Assembly (NCBI GenBank): GCA_025964935.1
Contig: JAOPXW010000028.1
Coordinates: forward strand, 1-15,444
Origin: Friedmanniella sp.
GTDB taxonomy: Bacteria; Actinomycetota; Actinomycetes; Propionibacteriales; Propionibacteriaceae
DNA length: 15,444 bases
Direction: 5' to 3'
A program made the position numbers and the translations under genes. Of this stretch, positions 7,221 through 14,168 are shown one piece after another. Position 1 is the first letter of the stretch; every line of letters begins with the position of its first letter. The notes below the pieces were generated by a model. It worked only from the letters and a program-made list of their open reading frames with translations, was not told where the DNA came from and did no database searches.

Positions 7221-8435
7221 GGAGCCCAGGGTCACGGTGCCGGAGTGGACGGTGCCCTCGGCCGTGACCCACGTGACCCGTACGCGGTCACCGGGGTTCC
7301 GCAGGGCGACGGCCGCGCTCAGGGCGCTGGCGGAGCCGATCTCGGTGGACCCGATCCTGGTGACGGTGTCCCCGCCGCCGATCCCGAGCCGGGCGGCCGC
7401 GCCGCCGTCCACGACCCCGGCGACGGTGGCCCCGCCGGCCTGGCCGGGGGAGCCGTACGCGGTCGTCGCTCCGAGCTGCACCCCGAGGAAGGCGGCGGGC
7501 CCGATCCGGACGGCCGTGGTCTCGGTCCCACTGCGGATCTGGCGCACGACGGCGAGGGCGTCGTCGATGGGTACGGCGTACCCGTTGATCTCGGTCCCGG
7601 TGGAGGCGGCGGTGTCGATGCCGATCACCTCGCCCTGACTGTCGAGCAGCGGGCCGCCCGAGTCGCCGGCCACCACGTCGGAGGAGGTCTCGAGGACGCC
7701 CTCGAGGGTCTCCCCGGACACCCCGGTCTCGTCGGCGGTGGTGATCTGGGTCGACAGGTCGGTGATGGTGCCGTCGGCCGCGCTGAGGGCGCCGGTGCCG
7801 CCCGCATTGCCCACCGCGGTGACGGCGTCGCCGAGCCGGACGGTGTCGTCGTCGATCGCGGCGACGGTCAGGCCGGTGGCGTTCTTCAGCTGCAGCAGCG
7901 CCACGTCCGCGGTCGGGTCGGCCCCCACGACGGTGCCGGTGTACGTCGCGCCCGTGCTGGCGATGGTGACCTTGATCAGGGTGGAGTCCGCCACCACGTG
8001 GTAGTTCGTCAGGAGCTCACCGTCGGAGGTGAGGACGATGCCCGTCCCCGCCGCCTCGCCGTTGGTCAGCACGGTGTCGATCAGGGCCACCCCGGTGGAC
8101 TGGGTCGCGGTCGCGGTCTGGGAGTCGACCGTGCTGCTCGAGGTGCTGCCCGACGAGCCCGCCCCCGAGCCGTACCGGCCGCGGCCGGTGGGGACCCAGG
8201 GGCTGGTCCCGGTGCTGTCGCCGCCCCAGGCCTGGGTGCTCACCGAGCCGCTCCCCACGGCGGCCGGGGTGGTGCTGCGGGTGGTGGCGACCGAGGAGAC
8301 GCCGACCACACCGGCCAGCAGTCCGCCCGCCGCGACCAGGGCCACAATCCGGCGGACCCGGAGACGGCGCGTGGGAGGCCGCGAGGACTCGGAGGCGTGG
8401 GTCGGGTCGGGGAGGGGGGCGGTCGGGAGGCTCAT
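7206..8435 (-). CDS. Membrane-anchored HtrA-like serine protease with PDZ domain
   Basis: This 409-residue S1C-type protease is predicted to sit in the membrane with its active domain outside, degrading or processing damaged envelope proteins. An Arg-rich N-terminus precedes one membrane helix (about 29-51), then a Ser/Gly/Thr-rich linker (52-112). The trypsin-like domain (about 115-305) shows the full triad: His146 in TNYHVVAD, Asp177 in DPTADVALL and Ser259 in AGDSGGPL. A PDZ domain follows (about 315-405: FLGVQLG, GGDTVTRIGSTEI, RNPGDRVRVTW). All catalytic residues are present, so it should be active. Its ATG has no clear ribosome-binding site and lies directly after the 3' arm of an inverted repeat, 40 nt beyond the phosphatase gene. 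It is the last gene of the minus-strand cluster. Confidence 0.95.
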   Translation of the reverse strand: MSLPTAPLPDPTHASESSRPPTRRLRVRRIVALVAAGGLLAGVVGVSSVATTRSTTPAAVGSGSVSTQAWGGDSTGTSPWVPTGRGRYGSGAGSSGSTSSSTVDSQTATATQSTGVALIDTVLTNGEAAGTGIVLTSDGELLTNYHVVADSTLIKVTIASTGATYTGTVVGADPTADVALLQLKNATGLTVAAIDDDTVRLGDAVTAVGNAGGTGALSAADGTITDLSTQITTADETGVSGETLEGVLETSSDVVAGDSGGPLLDSQGEVIGIDTAASTGTEINGYAVPIDDALAVVRQIRSGTETTAVRIGPAAFLGVQLGATTAYGSPGQAGGATVAGVVDGGAAARLGIGGGDTVTRIGSTEIGSASALSAAVALRNPGDRVRVTWVTAEGTVHSGTVTLGSSPVN

Positions 8436-8436
8436 G

Positions 8437-8481
8437 ATCTGATCACACCGCGCGGGTCCGTGAGGACCCCCGGGATCAGAT
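8437..8481 (-). promoter_or_regulatory. Nested inverted repeat between phosphatase and protease genes
   Basis: The outer arms ATCTGATC (8437-8444) and GATCAGAT (8474-8481) are perfect complements. Inside them GGGTCC-GTGA-GGACCC (8454-8469) makes a second stem. In the minus-strand transcript the outer 5' arm overlaps the phosphatase stop codon, and the 3' arm ends one base before the protease ATG. The fold could therefore affect translation of the protease. The pairing is seen; the role is inferred. Confidence 0.55.
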
Positions 8482-9375
8482 GTGCTTCTCCTGTGAACGA
8501 CCCGCCGGCTGGCGCCGTACGGTCATGGCGAGCTCCCAGGAACGCCACGGCCGCTGCGGGCGGCGGCCGTGGCCGGGGTCGACGCCGACGATCCGCCCCC
8601 CGGTCAGGGTGACGGTGGCGTGCTTGGCCTGCGCGTCCAGGGTGGTCAGCTGGGCGATGGCCGCCGGGCCGGCGAAGGCCCGGGCCTGCCAGTCGTAGAC
8701 CGAGCTGTGGCCGTGGACCTGGCTGAAGGGCAGGGCCTCCCCGACCCAGCTGGGGACGAGCTCGGTGGCGGTCGCCGCCCAGGTCGGCCCGGCGCGGCGG
8801 TCCGCGCGTCCGCCTCCGAGCATCTGACCGGACCGGAACAGCACCGCGTCGTGCTCCCCGATCAGGGAGTTGAGCGCGGCCTCCACTGTGGCGGCCTGCG
8901 GCAGCGAGCCCAGGATGTCGCGCCAGAAGTCGGCGGTCAGCCCGGCGTGGGTGACCAGCACCTGCTCGGTGCCGCTGGAGACGGACGCGGCCACCCGCAT
9001 CTGCCCGGTCGCCCACCAGCGCCGCAGCGCGGCCGCTGAGGCCTCGCTCAGCTGCTCCGGCCAGGTGAAGGCCGGCTCCCGCAGGTACTGCGCCTCGTGG
9101 TTGCCGACGAGCTGGATCCAGCTCCGTGGCTGGGTGGTGAGGTAGTGGTCGACCAGGCTGACGACCCCGTCGGAGTCGGGCCCGCGGTGCACCAGGTCCC
9201 CGACCTGGATGACGGTCAGGTCATCGGGCAGCTCACCGGTCTCGGGGTCGGCCCCGAGGCGTACGAGCTCGGCCCGGAGGTCCTCCAGGTGGCCGGCGAC
9301 GTCCCCGACCACCGCGACCCGGCGGGCCGGGGTGGTGGCGGAGGTCGGGGAGATGCCGCCCAGCTCACCGCTCAT
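8476..9375 (-). CDS. Calcineurin-like (PPP-type) metallophosphatase
   Basis: This 299-residue soluble phosphoesterase, probably with a two-metal active site, shows the PPP motif set in order: GDVAGH (24-29), GDLVHRG (59-65), GNHE (91-94), THAGL (142-146) and HGHS (221-224). The first two are variants: canonical PPP enzymes have GDxHG and GDxxDRG. Here the His of motif one is moved two places and the Asp of motif two is His, so substrate or metal details may differ. I believe the GDV(G/A)GH form recurs in actinobacterial relatives, but I cannot check that here. The ATG overlaps the upstream stop (ATGA, 9372-9375), with GGAG 5 nt before it, so it is co-translated with the nucleotidyltransferase-like gene. 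The substrate, whether phosphoprotein, nucleotide or other, is not predictable. Confidence 0.87.
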   Translation of the reverse strand: MSGELGGISPTSATTPARRVAVVGDVAGHLEDLRAELVRLGADPETGELPDDLTVIQVGDLVHRGPDSDGVVSLVDHYLTTQPRSWIQLVGNHEAQYLREPAFTWPEQLSEASAAALRRWWATGQMRVAASVSSGTEQVLVTHAGLTADFWRDILGSLPQAATVEAALNSLIGEHDAVLFRSGQMLGGGRADRRAGPTWAATATELVPSWVGEALPFSQVHGHSSVYDWQARAFAGPAAIAQLTTLDAQAKHATVTLTGGRIVGVDPGHGRRPQRPWRSWELAMTVRRQPAGRSQEKHI

Positions 9376-11237
9376 GGCTGCTCCGGGGAGGCCCAGGACT
9401 CGACCGGGACGTAGTGCGAGATGTTGTCCATCCGACGTTGGACCGAGGACACCTCACGTACGGCCTGGGCGATGACGCTCCGGTCGAGGGGGGAGATCTG
9501 GTCCATCTCGATCAGGTCGGTGGGCGCCTCGCCCCGCTCGTGCTGCCGGATCTGGTAGCGCAGCCGCAGCCGCTGCAGCACCTCGAACACCTCGACCAGG
9601 GTCGCCGCCTGTCCCTGCGGCAGCATGGCCGAGCCGGCGGAGGCCCGCAGCCGCGCCGTGGTCGTCAGCTCGGCGGAGCCCACGCTCAGCCCGGCCCAGC
9701 GGGCGAGGTTGACGATCGGCAGGATGGCGTGCGACTTGAGATCGAACGGGCCGGACCGGCGGGTCAGGGTCCCCCGGATGGACGGCATCTTGGCTCGGCG
9801 GGACAGCGACTCCTGCAGTAGCAGCCGCATGGTCCCCGGGTGTCGACGCAGGTCGCTGAACACCTGCGCGACCGCCGGCAGCCCGGGGTCGCCGTGGATG
9901 GGCCGGCCGTCGACCAGCAGCGAGGTCATGATGGCGCCGTTGTTCTCGGCCGGCTTGGCCAGCCACTCCCGGGCGGCGACGCTCCAGTCGTGGTTGGTGC
10001 GGGCGAAGAGGGTTCGCTCGGCGTTGGCCCCGTGCTCGTCGCTGCTCAGCCCGGCGTGGGACAGCACCCGCCCGACCTCGGCGAACGCCACGCGGTAGCG
10101 GGCGATGTCGGCGGCCGGCACGTGGTTCCCGAAGGCCACGGCGGAGTCGACGTCGGAGCTCAGGACCGCCTCCCGGCGGCCGTTGCTGCCCAGGGCCAGC
10201 CAGGTGAAGGCGTCGATCGACAGCCCGGGGTGGTGCTCGAAGACCAGCCCGACCGCCCGCCGGACGATGGTGTCCAAGATCGCGGAGTAGACCGCGATCA
10301 CCTTGCCCGAGGCCAGCCCCCGCCCCAGCAGCTCGCCGAGCACGCCGGGGACCCGGCGGGCCAGCCGGTCCAGGTCCTCCAGCCTCCCGGCCCGCCGCAG
10401 CTGCTCGTGCAGGGAGACCCCGGCCGTGGTGGGGGAGATCGCGAAGTCGCGCGGGGAGATGACCCCCCGCAGCTCGCCGGCCCGGTCGGTGACGAGCAGG
10501 AACTCGGCGTCGGTGTCCAGCATCAGGATCAAGGCCTCGGCGGCGGAGTCCCCGGTGACCGTCGTGGCGGCCGCCCCCTCGACCAGCTGACCGACCGGGG
10601 TGCCGGCCTGGCCGCCCTCGGCCAGGATCCGGCGCCGCAGCAGGGCGTCGGTGACCAGGCCGAAGGTGCCGTCCGGACGCGGTACCACGGCGTACGGGTA
10701 ATCGTGCTCGGTCATCTGCCGGGCGGTCTCGCCGGCGGTCGTGTCGGCGGTGACGGTGAGAGGGCGGCGGACGATCAGCTCGTCCACGATGCTGTACGCC
10801 GGATGTCCCGACCGCCGGCGGTTGACGCTGCCCGCCGTCTCGACCAGGAACTGCGCGCCCGCCCGGGTGGTGAAGGCGGGTGCGGCCACCGCGCCCGGGA
10901 TGCGGGCCACGGTGACCTCGTCCACCGCCACGGCGCGTGGGCCGACCGACCGCTCGGTCAGCATCGCGGAGTAGCCGAAGACGCCCCCCGGCCCGAGCCG
11001 CTCGTCGGCCGGCTCGCTCAGCAGGTCGCGGTTGTGCCACAGCCCGACGTGCCCGGCGATGACCAGGAAGACGTCGGGGTTGGCCCCGGTGAAGGCGTCG
11101 AGGATGAGCTGGCCGGGGGCGAACCTGTCGATCCCGGCCGACTTCGCGACGGTGCCGAGCACCTCCGGGGTCAGGGAGTCGAACGGGGCGTACCCGGCGA
11201 GCAGAGCGAGCAGATCGTCATCGGCCACACCGACCAT
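9372..11237 (-). CDS. cNMP-binding / CBS / DUF294 nucleotidyltransferase-like protein
   Basis: This 621-residue cytoplasmic regulatory protein has four parts. They are a cyclic-nucleotide-binding-like domain (about 15-115, with FLVIAGHVGLW and GGVFGYSAML), a pair of CBS repeats (about 145-265, VRRPLTVTADTTAGETARQM and LRGVISPRDFA), a GlnD-like nucleotidyltransferase domain (about 300-430) and a C-terminal helical substrate-binding domain (480-605, SHAILPIVNLARWAGL). The transferase signature is intact: GSNGRRE (350-356) followed by SSDVDSAV, whose D362 and D364 fit the metal-binding pair. The family is known, but targets are generally undetermined. Residues in the first domain do not prove cyclic-nucleotide binding. 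The start could be the ATG at 11237 or the GTG at 11228, which has better spacing from GGGAG. It overlaps the phosphatase gene by 4 nt and lies 25 nt after the binding-protein gene. Confidence 0.88.
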   Translation of the reverse strand: MVGVADDDLLALLAGYAPFDSLTPEVLGTVAKSAGIDRFAPGQLILDAFTGANPDVFLVIAGHVGLWHNRDLLSEPADERLGPGGVFGYSAMLTERSVGPRAVAVDEVTVARIPGAVAAPAFTTRAGAQFLVETAGSVNRRRSGHPAYSIVDELIVRRPLTVTADTTAGETARQMTEHDYPYAVVPRPDGTFGLVTDALLRRRILAEGGQAGTPVGQLVEGAAATTVTGDSAAEALILMLDTDAEFLLVTDRAGELRGVISPRDFAISPTTAGVSLHEQLRRAGRLEDLDRLARRVPGVLGELLGRGLASGKVIAVYSAILDTIVRRAVGLVFEHHPGLSIDAFTWLALGSNGRREAVLSSDVDSAVAFGNHVPAADIARYRVAFAEVGRVLSHAGLSSDEHGANAERTLFARTNHDWSVAAREWLAKPAENNGAIMTSLLVDGRPIHGDPGLPAVAQVFSDLRRHPGTMRLLLQESLSRRAKMPSIRGTLTRRSGPFDLKSHAILPIVNLARWAGLSVGSAELTTTARLRASAGSAMLPQGQAATLVEVFEVLQRLRLRYQIRQHERGEAPTDLIEMDQISPLDRSVIAQAVREVSSVQRRMDNISHYVPVESWASPEQP

Positions 11238-11262
11238 GCTCCCATCCCCGGCAGAGCCCCGC

Positions 11263-12114
11263 TCAGGCCGTCCCGGGGGTCGGAGGGGCCGGGATGCTGT
11301 AGCCCGACGGGCCGACTGTGGCGTCCAGCGACCGCTTCCAGGAGCCGTCGGCGATGTAGCTCTTGAGGGCCGCGTTGACCTTCTCGGCCATGGCCGAGTC
11401 GCCCTTCTTGATGCCGACGCCGTACCGCTCGTCGGTGAAGCCCCGGCCGATCAGGCGCAGCTTGCCCTTGTACTGCGGCTCGGCGGCGAAGCCGGCCAGG
11501 ATCACGTCGTCGGTGGTGACCGCGTCCACCGAGCTCTCGGCCAGGGCGGAGACGCAGTCGGAGAACTTGGGGAACTCCTTCAGGGCGATCTTCCCCTTGT
11601 AGTGCTCCTTGATGTAGGTCGAGGACGTGGTCCCGGTGACCGAGCAGAGCGTCCGGCCGTTGAGGGTCTCCGGACTGGTCAGGTCCTCGTCGTTGCGCCG
11701 GACCAACAGGTCCTGGTGGGCCACGAAGTACGGCCCGGCGAAGTCGACGACCTTCTTGCGCTCGTCGGTGATGGAGTAGGTCGAGAAGACCAGGTCGACC
11801 TGGCCCCCCGTGAGGAGCGACTCCCGCTTGGCCGGGTCGGCCTGGACCCAGGTGATGTCCCCCTTGGCCACGCCGAGGGCCTGGGCGACGTAGGTGGCGG
11901 TGTCGACGTCGAAGCCGGTGTAGGTGTCACCCGACTTGAGCCCGAGCCCGGGCTGGTCGAAGGAGATGCCGATGGTGAGCTTCCCGCCGGCCGTGGCCCC
12001 GGGGACCAGGGACGGGGTGGCCGCTGACCCCCCGCTCGACCCGCACCCAGCCAAGGCCACCGTGGTGACCCCGGCCAGGAGAAGTGCTGTCATCCGACGT
12101 GGGACGTTGAGCAT
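11263..12114 (-). CDS. Amino-acid-binding lipoprotein (SBP family 3)
   Basis: This 283-residue extracytoplasmic solute-binding protein has a lipoprotein signal: LLLAGVTTVALAGC, so Cys24 would be lipidated and anchor it to the outer face of the membrane. A Ser/Gly linker follows. The mature part has the family-3 signature GFDVDTATYVAQALG (67-81), then a QADPAKRESLLTGGQVDLVF segment, then STYSITDERKKVVDFAGPYF (111-130) with its probable ligand-binding arginine. These features resemble glutamate/glutamine-type binding proteins of polar amino-acid ABC systems. No ABC permease or ATPase gene lies nearby; the neighbour is a secondary permease. It may serve a transporter encoded elsewhere or act as a sensor. 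The ATG at 12114 is preceded by a GAAGGA purine run about 12 nt away, rather far. Confidence 0.92.
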   Translation of the reverse strand: MLNVPRRMTALLLAGVTTVALAGCGSSGGSAATPSLVPGATAGGKLTIGISFDQPGLGLKSGDTYTGFDVDTATYVAQALGVAKGDITWVQADPAKRESLLTGGQVDLVFSTYSITDERKKVVDFAGPYFVAHQDLLVRRNDEDLTSPETLNGRTLCSVTGTTSSTYIKEHYKGKIALKEFPKFSDCVSALAESSVDAVTTDDVILAGFAAEPQYKGKLRLIGRGFTDERYGVGIKKGDSAMAEKVNAALKSYIADGSWKRSLDATVGPSGYSIPAPPTPGTA

Positions 12115-12182
12115 CTGTGTACTTCTTCCTTCAAGAGAGGGTGCGGGTCGAGCGTGGTCGATCCGGAGGGGGATGGAGCGGG

Positions 12183-13721
12183 TCAGACGACGTGGGCGTC
12201 GTCCTTGGGGTCGAGGTCCTCCACCGACACGTCGGTGTAGCGAGGACCGTTCAGCGTCCAGATCGACTCGAGCCGGCCGCCGGTGTTGGCGGCCACCTTC
12301 GGCTTGACCAGGCGCCAGGAGATGGCCAGGGCGGCGACCAGGACCGGGATGCCGAAGACAACGACCAGGAAGCTGGTCTTGTGCAGGAAGTACGGCGAGC
12401 TCTGCCACCCGGAGACGGCCAGGCCGATCAGCACCAGCACCAGGAAGGCGAGACCGATCATCGAGGTGAACGGGTAGCCGGGGGCCTGGAACGAGCCCTT
12501 CGGGATGATTCCGCGGTCGGTCAGCTGCCGGAGCCGGAGCTGGCAGGCGAAGATCGTGCCCCAGGTGAAGAGGATCATGACCGAGGTCGCCTCGACCGCG
12601 ATCTCGAACGCGTCGGGGGTGAGGAAGTTGAGCACCGAGCCGAAGACGAAGAAGACCGAGGTCATCACGATGCCGGCCCACGGGACGCCGGACTTGCTCA
12701 TCTTGAGGGTGAACTTCGGCGCCTGGTCGCTCATCCCCAGGCTGCGCAGCACGCGACCGGTGGAGTAGAGCCCCGAGTTCAGGCTGGACATGGCGGCCAC
12801 GATCAGGATGGCCTGGATCACGGTGCTCATCCAGCTCAGGCCGAGCTGCTCGAAGACGGTCACGAAGGGGCTGGTGCCGGCCTTGTAGTCCGTGGTCGGC
12901 AGCATGGAGACCAGCAGCAGGATCGAGCCGATGTAGAAGACGGCGATCCGGAAGATCACCGCGTTGACGGCCTTGGGGACCTCTTTCTGGGCGTTCTCCA
13001 TCTCGCCGGCCGCGACGCCGACCATCTCGATGGCGGCGTACGCGAAGACGACGCCGGACATCACCAGGATGGGGCCGTACCAGTTGTAGTCGCCGCTGCT
13101 GGGCCAGAAGCCGCCCGGGTTGCTCCACAGGTTCTGGAAGCCGGCCTTGTGACCGCCGATGCTGAAGCCGCCGATGACCACGACCAGACCGACGGCCAGG
13201 AAGACCACGATGGCGCCGACCTTGAGGATGGCGGCCCAGAACTCGAACTCACCGAACGCGCGGGCCGACATCAGGTTGATGGCCAGCACGGCCACCAGGG
13301 CGATCAGGACCGTGGCCCAGGTGGGCATGTTCGGCCACCAGTACTGCACGTAGAGGCCGACCGCGGAGAGCTCGGCGATGCCGGTCAGGGCCCAGTTCCC
13401 CCAGTAGATCCAGCCGGTGGCGAAGGCCCACTTCTCGCCGAAGAACTCCCGCATGTAGGAGACGAAGGCGCCCGAGGTGGCGCGGTGCAGGACGAGCTCG
13501 CCCAGGGCGCGCATCAGGAAGTAGGCGATGACGCCGACGACCGCGTAGCTGATCACCAGGGCGGGGCCGGTGTTGTGCAGCCGGGAGGCGGAGCCGAGGA
13601 AGAGCCCGGTGCCGATGGCCCCCCCGATGGCGATCATCTGGACGTGGCGGCTGTTCAGGGTCTGCTTGTAGCCGACCTGCTCGGCGTCCAGGGAGTTTCT
13701 CGGTGTTTCGGTTGTCGTCAT
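12183..13721 (-). CDS. ansP: Amino-acid permease, AnsP-like (APC superfamily)
   Basis: This 512-residue inner-membrane transporter with about 12 helices is predicted to import an amino acid with protons. The APC substrate region IAIGGAIGTGLFLG (30-43) is followed by RALGELVLHR (71-80) and SGAFVSYMREFFGEK, which match the E. coli L-asparagine permease AnsP as I recall it. ALTGIAEL, EFWAAILKV, SPFVTVFEQLG and SSLNSGLYSTGRVLRSLGM also fit this family. A hydrophilic acidic tail (VSVEDLDPKDDAHVV) ends it. Asparagine is the best guess; GABA, proline or aromatic amino acids cannot be excluded. The ATG at 13721 has a weak purine-rich site (GAGAG or GAAAG). It is the first gene of the minus-strand cluster, with a long non-coding leader before it and the binding-lipoprotein gene 68 nt after it. 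Confidence 0.9.
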   Translation of the reverse strand: MTTTETPRNSLDAEQVGYKQTLNSRHVQMIAIGGAIGTGLFLGSASRLHNTGPALVISYAVVGVIAYFLMRALGELVLHRATSGAFVSYMREFFGEKWAFATGWIYWGNWALTGIAELSAVGLYVQYWWPNMPTWATVLIALVAVLAINLMSARAFGEFEFWAAILKVGAIVVFLAVGLVVVIGGFSIGGHKAGFQNLWSNPGGFWPSSGDYNWYGPILVMSGVVFAYAAIEMVGVAAGEMENAQKEVPKAVNAVIFRIAVFYIGSILLLVSMLPTTDYKAGTSPFVTVFEQLGLSWMSTVIQAILIVAAMSSLNSGLYSTGRVLRSLGMSDQAPKFTLKMSKSGVPWAGIVMTSVFFVFGSVLNFLTPDAFEIAVEATSVMILFTWGTIFACQLRLRQLTDRGIIPKGSFQAPGYPFTSMIGLAFLVLVLIGLAVSGWQSSPYFLHKTSFLVVVFGIPVLVAALAISWRLVKPKVAANTGGRLESIWTLNGPRYTDVSVEDLDPKDDAHVV

Positions 13722-14109
13722 GGCAGCTTTCTCTCGATGTTCTGCGGGACTCGGGGTCTCCGCCCACCGCCGGGGGCTCCGGGGTGCGCGGAGGACCGCA
13801 GTGGTTCCTGGGTCACCGGGCGGTCCGAGAGCCGGTCGGCCCGGGCTCGGGCTGCGTGCGCAGGCCCGTACGCCGGGTGGGGCGTCGGGTGGACGCCGAA
13901 ACGTACTGAGTCACCGTGGCCCCTCGATCCTCGGATGATGCCTGGGCTCCTCGACGACGAGGCTGACGGAGCCGGGGGGTCGAGGCCCGGAGGGGCTGGT
14001 GACCTGACCCGGCAACCAGGTTGTACCTGCATCCTGGCTTGCCTGAGAGTCTTTCAGCAAGGCCGCAAAGTGATTGTTACCTGTGAGGCAGGGGTGACCC
14101 GGGCTCACT
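13722..14109 (-). promoter_or_regulatory. Long leader/regulatory region upstream of ansP
   Basis: No coding frame here looks real. Three structures stand out. First, a 10-bp stem with two one-base bulges lies at 14036-14064: GGC-TTGC-(C)-TGA pairs with TCA-GCAA-(G)-GCC around a 7-nt loop. Second, the symmetric element CAGGT-TGT-ACCTG lies at 14017-14029. Third, GGCGTC-GGGTG-GACGCC lies at 13881-13897; an upstream ACGCC at 13870-13874 could compete for pairing with the first arm. The block between 14036 and 14085 is less GC-rich than its surroundings and may hold the promoter, but I cannot define -35 and -10 boxes. No known riboswitch consensus is satisfied. Confidence 0.4.
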
Positions 14110-14138
14110 CCTCACATCCGGGGCCGGGTGGTGTGAGG
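14110..14138 (-). terminator. Hairpin after the membrane-protein gene
   Basis: CCTCACA (14110-14116) pairs with TGTGAGG (14132-14138), enclosing a GC-rich 15-nt loop that can fold further (CCG-GGGC-CGG). It begins 30 nt past the stop at 14169 on the minus strand and separates that gene from the ansP leader. There is no U-tract, so termination is plausible rather than certain. Confidence 0.4.
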
Positions 14139-14168
14139 TCGCGCGGGGGGCGCGGGGGGACGCCGGCG

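Noticed and set aside
11263..13128. Single 621-codon minus-strand frame covering the binding protein and part of ansP
   Set aside because: Only the last 283 codons are real. The upstream part is the permease gene read out of frame, and the lipoprotein signal marks the true start at 12114.
14036..14064. Glycine riboswitch, because the minus strand reads CTCTCAGGCAA
   Set aside because: The partner 5' strand and the GCCGAAGG-type core of the aptamer are missing. The segment instead forms a simple bulged stem.
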